A stretch of DNA of 64,000 bases. It comes from Synechococcus sp. AG-679-C18. Its GTDB lineage: Bacteria > Cyanobacteriota > Cyanobacteriia > PCC-6307 > Cyanobiaceae. The first letter of the stretch is position 1. Every line of letters starts with the position of its first letter. The translations under genes and the position numbers were made by a program. Location of the stretch: positions 1-64,000 of the forward strand of contig QCUL01000003.1 in assembly GCA_003210755.1 (NCBI GenBank), given 5' to 3'. Positions 20,987 to 31,355 of the stretch are shown piece after piece. The notes under the pieces are model-generated. The model searched no databases. It was not told where the DNA came from and saw only the letters and a list, made by a program, of their open reading frames with translations.

Positions 20987-21164
20987 CGATGAAAAATGTC
21001 ACTATCAAAAGTATTCACATCAGCGCAGGGATCTGCCCCCTCTCTTTGCTGAATTCCTGGTTAACGCGCCATCAGAATGAGCCTGTACCTCCGCTGATCA
21101 GCGTCTGATATCCGTACTGCTCATTCGTCTCTATCAACATCTGCTCCATGCACTGGCGCTGCTG

Positions 21165-22340
21165 TTGCCCTTCCCTCGCTCTCAGAAGCTCATCGGCTCA
21201 GCTGCAAGCCTGAAACTGGCATCCGAGCTCAAGCGATGCGGTTGGCGGAATCCTCTTCTGGTCACCGATCGACAATTGATGGATCTGCGGCTTCCTGAGC
21301 CTTTGCTGAGTGATCTGGAGGCAGGGGGCCTGCACTGCATTGTGTTTGATCAGGTCCCGGAGAATCCAACCATTGCCAGTGTGGAAGCTGGAGTTCACCG
21401 TTACCGCAGTGCCAAATGCGACAGCCTGATCGCTTTTGGTGGGGGATCAGTGATGGACTGTGCCAAGGGGATTGGCGCCCGCGTGGGAAACCCCTGGCTC
21501 TCCCTCCGATGGATGGAAGGTTTGTTCAGGGTGCTCCTTCCGCCGCCGCCTCTGGCCTGCATTCCCACCACTGCTGGATCTGGTTCGGAAGCCACCGTGG
21601 CAGCCGTTTTCACCGACACTGAACGACGACGAAAGTTCGCGATAGCCGACCTGAAGTTGATACCCAAGTTCACGGTGATTGATCCCGGTCTGATGAGTGA
21701 TTTGCCGCCGTCGATTACTGCGGCAGGTGGTCTGGATGCTCTCACCCATGCGGTGGAGTCCTATATCGGGCGAAACGGTAGCCATTGGAGTAACCGCAAA
21801 GCTCTCTCAGCGTTGAAGCGCATTCACCGCTGGCTACCCCAGGCTTTCCGTCAGGGGAGTGATGAGAACGCTCGGCTGCAGATGGCACTGGCGGCCCATG
21901 AAGCAGGCGAAGCCTTCACTCGAACCAACGTGGGCTATTCCCACGCGATCGCCCATGCTCTGGGGAGTTTTTATGGGCTGACTCACGGAGTTGCTAACGC
22001 CATCGTTTTGCCTCTGGTGTTGCGCTGGTCTCAACCGGCCTGTGAGCGGAAATTAGCTGATTTGGCACGAGCGATCGAGCTTCAGAGTGGTGATGACTCA
22101 GACCATGCTTTGGGGCTGCGGTTCATTGGTTGGATTGATGCATTGAATCGGAGCCTAAAAATTCCGGTTGGCGTCATTCAGCTGCGCAGGGAGGACATCC
22201 CCATGATCAGCAGGAGTGCACTGAACGAAGCCCACCCCAGTTATCCAGTGCCTCGGCTCATGACCCAGCATGACTGTGAACTGTTGCTGCATCAGCTCCT
22301 CACAGGGGCTTCCCCCAAGACGCTCATCGTTGATTCCTAA
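21165..22340 (+). CDS. iron-containing alcohol dehydrogenase
   Basis: 'AFGGGSVMDCAKGIGA', 'IPTTAGSGSEATVAAVF', 'GYSHAIAHALGSFYGLTHGVANAIVLP'. Confidence 0.9.
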   Translation: MPFPRSQKLIGSAASLKLASELKRCGWRNPLLVTDRQLMDLRLPEPLLSDLEAGGLHCIVFDQVPENPTIASVEAGVHRYRSAKCDSLIAFGGGSVMDCAKGIGARVGNPWLSLRWMEGLFRVLLPPPPLACIPTTAGSGSEATVAAVFTDTERRRKFAIADLKLIPKFTVIDPGLMSDLPPSITAAGGLDALTHAVESYIGRNGSHWSNRKALSALKRIHRWLPQAFRQGSDENARLQMALAAHEAGEAFTRTNVGYSHAIAHALGSFYGLTHGVANAIVLPLVLRWSQPACERKLADLARAIELQSGDDSDHALGLRFIGWIDALNRSLKIPVGVIQLRREDIPMISRSALNEAHPSYPVPRLMTQHDCELLLHQLLTGASPKTLIVDS

Positions 22341-22442
22341 GGAAGCATTCATATCCGCTCTCTACTTTTGCTGTTACGAAAGAGCTCATCAGCCTCCATC
22401 TCCAACTTTGATGAAGACCCCGTACAAAGAACACGGGCAGCT

Positions 22443-22604
22443 TCAGTCCTCATCCGAAATGTTTTTTAGATGCTGAAGACGCTCATGTAGATCGGGGTCA
22501 CCGAGAATGATGCGCCTGCAGCCGTCTGAGCCCATGTAGGTCAAACGTCCTTCCGGATCAACAATCAGCGCGGTCATCGGGGTGACAGGCTGAGGATCAT
22601 TCAT
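22443..22604 (-). CDS. small hypothetical protein
   Basis: 53-aa ORF absent from the track: MNDPQPVTPMTALIVDPEGRLTYMGSDGCRRIILGDPDLHERLQHLKNISDED. Confidence 0.5.
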   Translation of the reverse strand: MNDPQPVTPMTALIVDPEGRLTYMGSDGCRRIILGDPDLHERLQHLKNISDED

Positions 22605-23033
22605 GGCATTTAGTTCTTTCAACAGCGATAATCATGCAATTTTGCTTGTATCAGGAAATGTTGTTGTAATTAGTTACCGCAATCAGATAAGATTCAGCCC
22701 TTTCAGCATTGTAAAATAGAACACAATGGCTTGTATCCAGCCATCCAAATTGCTTTGTTAATGCAATCAATACTTACAGTTTGGTTTTGAATAATCATGT
22801 CTATTTTGACTGATGATTGCCCATTCATTCATCAAATAATGGTGACTAATAGCGTTGAGGTTCGAGACTGATGGGTGCCTGTCGAAAAAGCAGTCGCTGG
22901 AGGTTGTTACTGCATAGCACCTGTTAGCAGAAGCTTGTAAAGACCTATTAAACAATCACGCTGCCATAGGAGGATTTTGCATAACCAATTTAGCATTATC
23001 TGTGTTGACTCAATGCATAAGCAAAATTATTAA

Positions 23034-24083
23034 TTGCTAATGAAAAAGTACATTTCATCGATTCTGATTACTATTTCAGCGTTGATACTGATCTCACCTC
23101 AGGCAGATGCATGTACTCGTATCTTGTACGAAGCGGAAAACGGTAGGTTTATCGTTGGCAGAACCATGGATTGGTATGACGATCTTGGGTCTGATCTATG
23201 GTCTTTCCCGCGCGGAATGGTTCGGGATGGAGGCGTAGGAGAGGGCTCCCTTCGATGGACGTCAAAATATGGATCAGTCGTCATCGATGGTTATGATTTT
23301 GCTTCTCTGGATGGAATGAATGAGGCAGGGCTCGTTGCCAACGTTCTCTACTTAGTTGAATCGGATTTCGGAGACAATAAGAGGTCAGGCAAACCTCGTC
23401 TCTCAGTAGGTGCCTGGATGCAATACATTCTCGATAGCTATGGGTCAGTTGCAGAAGCAGTGAATGCACTGAAGACTGAACCGTTTGTCATTATTGCACC
23501 GAATTTGCCAGGAGATAAACCGGCAGGAGTTCATGTTTCGCTTGCAGATAGCTCAGGTGATAGCGCTATCTTTGAGTATGTGGATGGCAAACTTGTCATC
23601 CATCACGGCCGAGACTTCACCGTGATGACCAACTCTCCTACCTTTGAAAAGCAGTTGGCGATTAATACTTATTGGAACGAGGTGGGAGGTCTGAAATTTT
23701 TGCCGGGTACCCATCGACCTGCTGATCGATTTGTTCGTGCAAGTTGGAATCTCAATGCAACACCTAAAGTAGATAATCCAGTGTTAGCTGTCGCTTCGGT
23801 TTTTTCTATCATCCGCAATGTATCTGTTCCGCTAGGTATTTCTGATCCAGAAGAACCCAATATCGCAGGAACTCTTTGGAGAACTGTTTCAGATACCAAA
23901 GCGAAGCGATACTATTTTGAGTCTGCTTTCACACCAGAAATATTCTGGGTTGATATAGACAAGATGAATTTTGAGCCTGATGCAAAGACGCGCAAGTTAA
24001 CTCTTACTGGAAATTCGACCTTGGCGGGAGAAGTTTCAGATCGATTTGTTCCCGCTGAGCCTTTTCAGTTCTTATCTTATTGA
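23034..24083 (+). CDS. linear amide C-N hydrolase (choloylglycine hydrolase / penicillin V acylase, Ntn family), secreted
   Basis: Signal peptide then 'ADACTRILYEAENGRFIVGRTMDWYDD'; Cys nucleophile after probable cleavage; 'GMNEAGLVANVLYL'. Confidence 0.88.
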   Translation: MLMKKYISSILITISALILISPQADACTRILYEAENGRFIVGRTMDWYDDLGSDLWSFPRGMVRDGGVGEGSLRWTSKYGSVVIDGYDFASLDGMNEAGLVANVLYLVESDFGDNKRSGKPRLSVGAWMQYILDSYGSVAEAVNALKTEPFVIIAPNLPGDKPAGVHVSLADSSGDSAIFEYVDGKLVIHHGRDFTVMTNSPTFEKQLAINTYWNEVGGLKFLPGTHRPADRFVRASWNLNATPKVDNPVLAVASVFSIIRNVSVPLGISDPEEPNIAGTLWRTVSDTKAKRYYFESAFTPEIFWVDIDKMNFEPDAKTRKLTLTGNSTLAGEVSDRFVPAEPFQFLSY

Positions 24084-24488
24084 TTAGATTTGTCTTGCAT
24101 TCACTTTGCCTCTCAGCAATGCTCTGAGCTTGTTGGATTGAAAATGGTGATGAAGTTCGCTAAGGGTTTTAACATTGAATTTTATAGTTAACGCGAATTT
24201 TTTAATGAAGAGTCTTGTCCAAAAATTTTTAACATCATAGTTTGCGTTGTTGAGCCATTGGCTACTCCTAAGCGTCAAATGACATCTCAAAGAGATAGCT
24301 TAGTAATAGTGCTTCACATCAAATTCTGTTCAAGGGGCCATGGCTTCAAGGATGAATATTGGTAGGGAATAAGGGTCCAATGTGTGAATTTTGAATATAT
24401 AAAGCTAGGGGTTTTTGTCATTATTTATGTCATTAAGTATTAAAATCATGATTGGTGATGATGACGTGGATTTGATTGATTGGTCTTC

Positions 24489-25658
24489 TCACATCTCCCA
24501 AATCAGCGTGTTGTCTTTCACCACAGTGAGAATGTTGTTGCGAGCTGCTGCCTGCAGTTCGGCCGGATACCAAACTCCAGGTTCGATGGTTGCCTTACCC
24601 ATGGAGGTGCACACCCGTCCACGCAGAAGCTCCATCCCAAATGCGGCCGTGGCCTGGCCGACGCAATCCTCGAGGTCTGAGTGCACACACCGCAGCGTGA
24701 TCTGTTTGCTGCTGCTGTCATCAGACCTTCGGTATGCATCAACCCGCATTGCATTGGTTTTGCCAACAAGGGCATCCACCATTCGGATCACGGGCATCGA
24801 GACGATTGCGAGCACCTGCATGGCACTGCGGTCGTAAAGCAACTCTCTGGGGAGTGCCTTCATCGCTCCAAAAAGTGTGTTCCAGATGCTGGGTGTGGAA
24901 CCAAATCGCGAAGCGCAGTTTGCGATGTTCAGAGCTTCTGCAACAGAGCACACGTCAGGGTTGTCGAGCAGGAAGCACTTGTGCTTGCCGATGCCTGGTC
25001 CAAAGTCAACAATGCGCTGCTCGGTCCAAGGCTCTCGATGAGTGAGTACACCGTTCTGATACGTCACCACATCGGTGGCAAGCAGAAGGAAGGTGGCACT
25101 AACGATGGTGGGGCCAGCACCGCCAGTTCCGGCTGTATGGAAGCTCAGTTCAACCCGATCGCATGCACCTGGTCCTCCCATCCTCTCCACAGCTGTTGCC
25201 GCCATCAAAGCGCTGACACCCGGCCAGATACCGCATGAGATCACGGCAGGGATACCTGCCGCTGCTGCCTCTGCAGAGAGGATCTTGGCGTTGCGGCTCA
25301 GCAAGAGTTCGTCGGATACGTCGCAGTAAGGCACACCTGCCTTGATACATGCATGGAGCAAATTGGGGTTAAGACGACCCTGGAAGGGCCCTGCTGTGTG
25401 TATCACGAGCTTGACGTCGCTTATGGCGGCCATGAGTGACTGACTTTCGCCATCAACATCGACATGCCTAAAGGAAAGATCCTGAAGCCCTAGTCGACGC
25501 TTCGCTGCCTCAAAATGGTTTGTACTCCGGCCACCGATCCCGATTCGAAGTGTTGGCGTTCCCCTCCTGCTTCGATTTGAGAGCCGATCGAGCCACTGCA
25601 CAGTCGATGCTCCGACGCGGCCCGTTCCTCCAACAACCAAGACGTCACAGACAGTCAC
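24489..25658 (-). CDS. saccharopine dehydrogenase-like NAD(P)-binding protein
   Basis: 'VLVVGGTGRVGASTVQWL', 'VIHTAGPFQGRLNPNLLHACIKAGVPYCDVSDE'. Confidence 0.8.
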   Translation of the reverse strand: MTVCDVLVVGGTGRVGASTVQWLDRLSNRSRRGTPTLRIGIGGRSTNHFEAAKRRLGLQDLSFRHVDVDGESQSLMAAISDVKLVIHTAGPFQGRLNPNLLHACIKAGVPYCDVSDELLLSRNAKILSAEAAAAGIPAVISCGIWPGVSALMAATAVERMGGPGACDRVELSFHTAGTGGAGPTIVSATFLLLATDVVTYQNGVLTHREPWTEQRIVDFGPGIGKHKCFLLDNPDVCSVAEALNIANCASRFGSTPSIWNTLFGAMKALPRELLYDRSAMQVLAIVSMPVIRMVDALVGKTNAMRVDAYRRSDDSSSKQITLRCVHSDLEDCVGQATAAFGMELLRGRVCTSMGKATIEPGVWYPAELQAAARNNILTVVKDNTLIWEM

Positions 25659-25772
25659 TGAGTTCCTTGAGAGTCATGACATCGATTCATCGTTGATCAT
25701 TGTCCCCCAGTAACACAAAAGTTGGCGTTGTCAGGTTGATGACGACAGCCGCACTATTCAGATTGGCTGTCT

Positions 25773-27143
25773 TCAATGCGTCATCAAGCCGCTTTCATCC
25801 CTCGGTTGAGTGTCTTCAACAAGAAAACTCAAACCTGCTGCTATCACCATGCCCACTACTACAACTGCGTAGCCTTTCAGCTCTTGCATTGACGATGGAA
25901 GGGTTCCAGCTGGTAGACCCCATTGTGAGATGTAACCAACCATTGGTTGAACGATGACAGGAAAAAACATCACTGTGAAATTGACGAAAGCCAATGTGAT
26001 CGCTCTGTTATGACGCTTTGCCGTGTCTGCAACCATCACAAATGCCAGCACCTGACACCCTGCTGCCAACCCAAGACCAGCAACGAGCAGAGCCACGAGC
26101 ACGTTCGGTAGCTGGTTGGTAAAGCAGAGCAGTATCGCCATGAATGATGCACTGACGGCACCAGATGTGAACAGGATTTTGCGACGACTCAAGCGATCCG
26201 ACCAGTGACCTGCAACCACACCACCCACTGCAAAGCCGATAAAAACCAAGGTGGTAATCAGACTGGCTTGATCCTTAGGAAGTCCCGTTTCGATACTAAA
26301 AAAAGACACCCCCCAGAGATCGCCAATCACTGAGACCGGAAAATAGATACCAGCTGCGGCGAGGCCCAGGATCCATAGATTTCGCTTGTGCAAGATCCTG
26401 TTGAGCTGAAGTCCCATCGGTTCGGGACTTTTCGGGTCGAAGCCGTCCTCTTTCATCATCTCAACAAACCAGCTCGGCCTTTTTGGTAAGTAACTCCACA
26501 TCAGCATTGCGATGATCACTCCTGCAACCGTGCAGGCCATCAGCGGCATCCGCCAGCCGAAGCGTTCTGAGATCACCAGCAATGGAAGCTGAGCCGTCGC
26601 TGCTCCCAACGTTCCAATGGCTGTGACCATTCCCGGAACCATGCCGTGACGCTGCGGGGGTAGCCAGATCAACGAGAGATAAATGACGCCTAAGTAAGCA
26701 ACGGAGCTGCCGAGCCCTTGGAGAAACCGTCCCAGCCCCATCACAATGAGATTGTCTGTTGTCGCTAGAAGCAGGCATCCGAGCGCCACGAATAGAGAGG
26801 CAGGCGCTGCGACAGCGCGAACGCCATGGCGATCCAGCAGTCGGCCTACTAGTAGCTGCGCTGGGGCATAGGCAAGGAAATACAAACTCATGGCGAACCC
26901 AAAAGCACCGTCACTGGCACTCGAAACCTTTGTCAGCTCTCCCTGAAGAACACCGGGGGCCACACGAGCAAAGAATTCGTAGAAATAAAAGAGTGATGCA
27001 ATCCCGAACAACATCCATGGACGCCATCCTTCACGAGCCCGCTTGGCACGCAGGTGGCAGGCTTGAAGATGGCGTTGAGCTGCATCATGCGCTGGCCTGC
27101 CGCTAGACGTTCCTAGTGGCATATCACTGCTCGTAGAAAGCAA
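25773..27143 (-). CDS. MFS transporter
   Basis: About 12 hydrophobic segments; 'FYEFFARVAPGVL', 'VGRLLDRHGVRAVAAPASL', 'GHWSDRLSRRKILF'. Confidence 0.85.
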   Translation of the reverse strand: MLSTSSDMPLGTSSGRPAHDAAQRHLQACHLRAKRAREGWRPWMLFGIASLFYFYEFFARVAPGVLQGELTKVSSASDGAFGFAMSLYFLAYAPAQLLVGRLLDRHGVRAVAAPASLFVALGCLLLATTDNLIVMGLGRFLQGLGSSVAYLGVIYLSLIWLPPQRHGMVPGMVTAIGTLGAATAQLPLLVISERFGWRMPLMACTVAGVIIAMLMWSYLPKRPSWFVEMMKEDGFDPKSPEPMGLQLNRILHKRNLWILGLAAAGIYFPVSVIGDLWGVSFFSIETGLPKDQASLITTLVFIGFAVGGVVAGHWSDRLSRRKILFTSGAVSASFMAILLCFTNQLPNVLVALLVAGLGLAAGCQVLAFVMVADTAKRHNRAITLAFVNFTVMFFPVIVQPMVGYISQWGLPAGTLPSSMQELKGYAVVVVGMVIAAGLSFLVEDTQPRDESGLMTH

Positions 27144-27639
27144 TCAGTGATGGGTTCTCGCTGAGAAAGGACATCACCTTTGCTAGCTACACATGAACCA
27201 GCTTCTTCAGGTCTGTGAGGTAGTGGTGATGAGATCCACATTTTGCTGATGGAAATAGGTTGCACCAACTTGTGATAACAGCTCAGTTTGTATTGCGATC
27301 AAGTGCTGTGATGTCGATGGTTGGTAGGTGGTCATGGTTGATTGCTGCCGATGGTTGGATGAATTGGCCCCATTCACTTCGCTCATCCTTGAACGATCAA
27401 ACCATTTCTTTCGAATTCGGATATTGATCATTACTAGGTACTGAGTCTGATCCGGTACGCAATTGTTGTTAGGGCCAGTACTTTTGACTCATCATTTTCT
27501 TGGCTTAAATGATTGTAGGTATGTCTTTTTTGTTACCGATCAGATTTAGTCATATGTCTCCGAGAGTGAGTCAGAAGTTGTTAATAAGCTCGTCACATGT
27601 TGGGGATGGTTTTTAAGTGGTGTTCATCCACATTCCTAA

Positions 27640-30600
27640 ATGATTGAAAACATTCTGATGTGGCCTAACGACGACGTCGTCATGTCGACTGGTATTGAAA
27701 CAGGGATCTACGGTGAACTGCCCGGTCGTGAGATAGGAACTGCCGTTGAAGTAAGGATCCTCCATCTTGACTCCGGTCAGTACTGGCGGCCGGAAGGCAG
27801 GTTTGGTGAGGAGATGACTCACACAGGAGTAGTGGTTGCCGACGATGGTCATTGGCGACTGATGATGGTGCCACCGGCGAGTGGTGCTTATCGACTCGAG
27901 GTGTTGGAGACGAGCTCAGAAGGTTCTTTACCTCTGGCCAGTACGGAATTCAGTGTGGTTGGTGAAGATCTCACGAATCCTTTTGCTTCTGCTGATCAGA
28001 TCAATGCGGACGAATTGAGTACAGATTTCCTGATCACAAAAGTATCGTCCGAAGAGGCAACGTCAGAAATTTATCCCAGTTCTGAAGCGGCCACCAGGTC
28101 GTTCTGGGAGGGGCGTCGTGGAATCGGGTTTTCTGTTGATTCACAGGGCCAATGGCTCGAACAGGAGCGGCTGGAATCGGCTTTAAAGGAGGTCTCAGGC
28201 CTGGGCTTCGACACAATCCGCACTTGGGGCACTAATGCCTACACCGGACGAATCCTCGAGGCAATTGATCAGATGGATCTGGATCTGAGGGTCCAGGCTG
28301 GGATCTACATCACCAATGACAATGATGCAGCGCAATTAATTGACCAGGCTCTGGAGGTGATTCAACCCTATGAGCAGTACATCCTGGGAATCAGTCTTGG
28401 AAATGAACAGCTTGCTGACTGGAATCCAAGTGCTCTTCCCGTATCTGACGTTCGTGAACAGGTTCAGATGTTTCGCGAACGTAGTGATTTATCGATTACC
28501 TATAACTTTGCGGGAGAAACATTGCGGCCGGACAGTAGTTTCTGGAGTCAAGAAGGTGATGCACTTCTTCAGGAGCTTGATTATATCAATGTGCATTCCT
28601 ACGCCGGCTTTTTCGATAATCGTTCCAATTCTGAGTGGACTCCGCAAAAACAATTGGAGGTATTGAAAGCGGATGAATCGCTGTTTCGGGATGTTCTTGA
28701 TAGCTTTGATCTTTTTGATACTCCATTGATATTGGGTGAAACAGGGTGGCAAAGCGGTGGTTATGCAGATCAGGTTACAAATCCAGTTAATATGCAAACA
28801 TACTTTCAAGAAGTTGGTCAATACATTGATAGTGATTTGGCGATATTTGACAGTATGTTTTATTTTAATTTCAGTGATGAGTCATGGAAAGGGCCTGATG
28901 ATTTATGGGGTTTATTTAATGAAGGCAACGAATCTGGCTTAGGTGCTGCAAAATTTGATGGAAGTCTTATTTCGCAGCTCATTCCCACAACTCAGGTTGA
29001 GGAGATTTCCAATCGTCGCTTGATCGCTGAGTCTGTTAGCGCCAGATTGTGGGTGGATGACGCCACCGGGCAGGCCTTTGTTCAGAAAGGCAATGATGAC
29101 CCGCTGCTGATTCGTCGCAACGACAACTATTGGGATGGTGATATTCCATTGGTGAGGGGAGAAGCCATACTTGTTGGTGCAGCGGTGGATGCCATAGGGC
29201 AGATCCGCGTGCTGGATCGTGGTCCTTGGGGTGATTTCAACTGGATACTGGATGACAACGGAAGGTTCACAGGAGAGCAGGGGCCTGGAGATATCACGAA
29301 CGAGAGCAATGAACTGATGTTTCAGTTGGATCTCAATCAGGATCAATTCATTGGTTCTGCAGAGGAAGACACTGGCATTGAATCATCTGTTGGTGAAGAA
29401 GCCGATGCATCGAATGGCGCCTCCAATCGTCGCTTGATCGCTGAGTCTGTTAGCGCCAGATTGTGGGTGGACGACGCCACCGGGCAGGCCTTTGTTCAGA
29501 AAGGTAATGATGACCCGCTGCTGATTCGTCGCAACGACAACTATTGGGATGGTGATATTCCATTGGTGAGGGGAGAGGCCACACTTGCTGGTGCAGCGGT
29601 GGATGCCCTGGGACAGATCCGCGTGCTGGATCGTGGTCCCTGGGGTGATTTCAACTGGATACTGGATGACAACGGAAGGTTCACAGGAGAGCAGGGGCCT
29701 GGAGATATCACGAACGAGAGCAATGAACTGATGTTTCAGTTGGATCTCAATCAGGATCAATTCATTGGCTCAGCAGTAGAGCCGAATGATGGTGATACGA
29801 CAACTGGCGAAGTCAATGCTTTTGAAGCAACAGGCTTCTCTCAGGGGGAATTTGTCTCCAATATTGCCTTCAGCCACAGGGCCACAGCCGATCCCATCGT
29901 TTCGCCGGGCAATGCGAAGTTCATGCATGCCCATGACTTCTTTGCGAATACCAGCACCGATGAGAACTCCACTGTTGGTTCTTTGCTGGCAGCAGGCAGC
30001 ACGGCGGCGCAACCAACGAACAACCTTTCCACTTACTGGACACCGAGCCTGATCAACGAGGGAACGGATGGTCTCGGGGGGGAGTGGAGCTACGTCACAC
30101 CTGAAGCCAGCTCGATTGCTTACTACAGCGTGCTTCAACCCAATGATCCAAATCTGCTGGTCAATATGCCAACAGGTTTGAAGATGATTACGGGATCAGC
30201 GAAACCCGATCAACGCCAATCCAGAGCACAGGTGTTCTGGAATTACATCGGTGAATCGGCCTCCTATGACCACATTCCCCTCGGTGATGAGTGGCGTGAT
30301 TTACCTCTTCAGGCTGTGGTCCTTTTTCAAGACCATTGGAACGGGGAGCAGCTTGACAGTCACGACCACAAAAGCCACCTCAGCTATGGAGCAGGATCTG
30401 ATGCGCATCCATTACTGATCCCCCAACTGCAGTTGCAGATTCACTACGGCCGCATTGATAACAATCTGCATCTCGTGAGTTCTGATTACATGAATCTGCC
30501 TGAAGCCGGTAGCGAATTAAATCGGAGACTTTTGCAAGCAAGTGATGTTGATCTCAGCTTCCGTAATGGTGGCGATGGATTCGCACCGGGGTGGAGCTTG

Positions 30601-31146
30601 CATGCCGACCACATTCATCTGCCATGGGAGGAGAACGCACCCAATGGTCAGCTGGTGGATGGGTTTGTACGGAGAGAAGAGGATGCGCTGCGACTGCCCC
30701 TGTTTGCAGGTACTGATGGTGATGCTGTACGACCGATCCCTACAGGAATCTCACAGCCTTATTCCAGTGAGCTGGCCATGCTCCCCATTCTGGGAACCCC
30801 TGGCGAGGACAGACTGATAGGAGGTGAGGCCTCTGATCGACTGGAAGCACTTGAAGGGGATGACATTCTGATCGGCGGACCTGGTTCTGATCGACTCATC
30901 GGTGGTGATGGAGCTGATCACTTCATTCTCGAGAGGATCAGCGATTCAACCTGGGCCAATCCTGATCAAATCATTGGATTTTCTGCTGAGGATCGCTTGG
31001 ATCTGAGCTCTCTCAGCCTGGGGGCTGATTCCATTCAGATGGAGCAGCTCAATCCAAGCTCCTGGATGCTTTTCGCAACTGGAACCGATTTGGCCGTTGA
31101 AATACGGACCGGGCAGATCGGATTTGAGCAGATTCTGATGGTCTGA
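27640..31146 (+). CDS. mosaic secreted protein: GH17-like domain, two Trp-rich repeats, DUF1996-like domain, RTX repeats
   Basis: GH17-like 'ILGISLGNEQ' and 'LILGETGWQSGG'; duplicated 'SNRRLIAESVSARLWVDDATGQAFVQ...LDLNQDQFIGSA'; DUF1996-like 'SHRATADPIVSPGNAKFMHAHDFFANTSTD...GLKMITGSA'; RTX 'GTPGEDRLIGGEASDRLEALEGDDILIGGPGSDRLIGGDGADHF'. Confidence 0.8.
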   Translation: MIENILMWPNDDVVMSTGIETGIYGELPGREIGTAVEVRILHLDSGQYWRPEGRFGEEMTHTGVVVADDGHWRLMMVPPASGAYRLEVLETSSEGSLPLASTEFSVVGEDLTNPFASADQINADELSTDFLITKVSSEEATSEIYPSSEAATRSFWEGRRGIGFSVDSQGQWLEQERLESALKEVSGLGFDTIRTWGTNAYTGRILEAIDQMDLDLRVQAGIYITNDNDAAQLIDQALEVIQPYEQYILGISLGNEQLADWNPSALPVSDVREQVQMFRERSDLSITYNFAGETLRPDSSFWSQEGDALLQELDYINVHSYAGFFDNRSNSEWTPQKQLEVLKADESLFRDVLDSFDLFDTPLILGETGWQSGGYADQVTNPVNMQTYFQEVGQYIDSDLAIFDSMFYFNFSDESWKGPDDLWGLFNEGNESGLGAAKFDGSLISQLIPTTQVEEISNRRLIAESVSARLWVDDATGQAFVQKGNDDPLLIRRNDNYWDGDIPLVRGEAILVGAAVDAIGQIRVLDRGPWGDFNWILDDNGRFTGEQGPGDITNESNELMFQLDLNQDQFIGSAEEDTGIESSVGEEADASNGASNRRLIAESVSARLWVDDATGQAFVQKGNDDPLLIRRNDNYWDGDIPLVRGEATLAGAAVDALGQIRVLDRGPWGDFNWILDDNGRFTGEQGPGDITNESNELMFQLDLNQDQFIGSAVEPNDGDTTTGEVNAFEATGFSQGEFVSNIAFSHRATADPIVSPGNAKFMHAHDFFANTSTDENSTVGSLLAAGSTAAQPTNNLSTYWTPSLINEGTDGLGGEWSYVTPEASSIAYYSVLQPNDPNLLVNMPTGLKMITGSAKPDQRQSRAQVFWNYIGESASYDHIPLGDEWRDLPLQAVVLFQDHWNGEQLDSHDHKSHLSYGAGSDAHPLLIPQLQLQIHYGRIDNNLHLVSSDYMNLPEAGSELNRRLLQASDVDLSFRNGGDGFAPGWSLHADHIHLPWEENAPNGQLVDGFVRREEDALRLPLFAGTDGDAVRPIPTGISQPYSSELAMLPILGTPGEDRLIGGEASDRLEALEGDDILIGGPGSDRLIGGDGADHFILERISDSTWANPDQIIGFSAEDRLDLSSLSLGADSIQMEQLNPSSWMLFATGTDLAVEIRTGQIGFEQILMV
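29008..29361 (+). repeat. direct repeat copy 1 (about 354 bp, intragenic)
   Basis: Nearly identical to 29422-29775, offset 414 bp (in frame). Confidence 0.95.
29422..29775 (+). repeat. direct repeat copy 2 (about 354 bp, intragenic)
   Basis: Nearly identical to 29008-29361. Confidence 0.95.
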
Positions 31147-31204
31147 ATTGTTGAGATCTTGCGTTGGAGATTTTTGACGACTACAAATAACTGGTTTTAA
31201 ATCA

Positions 31205-31240
31205 CTGACGCCTTCACTAGGTAGGCGTCAGTTCATTGTT
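31205..31240 (+). terminator. putative rho-independent terminator
   Basis: CTGACGCCT ... AGGCGTCAG perfect 9-bp stem followed by a T-rich tract, 60 bp after the large CDS. Confidence 0.6.
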
Positions 31241-31355
31241 GTTTGACCCGAACTCCTGAATTGTCCTTGCAACCTTTTGAAGTGATTCGATCTGCTCGTA
31301 AATCTGTTGTGATGATCGATCCCAATCCTTGGATGTCGATTGAGATCTGATGCTG

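Noticed and set aside
28939-29760. Minus-strand ORF pair (28939-29346, 29383-29760) that look like paralogues
   Set aside because: Antisense shadow of the duplicated Trp-rich repeats in the 27640-31146 gene.
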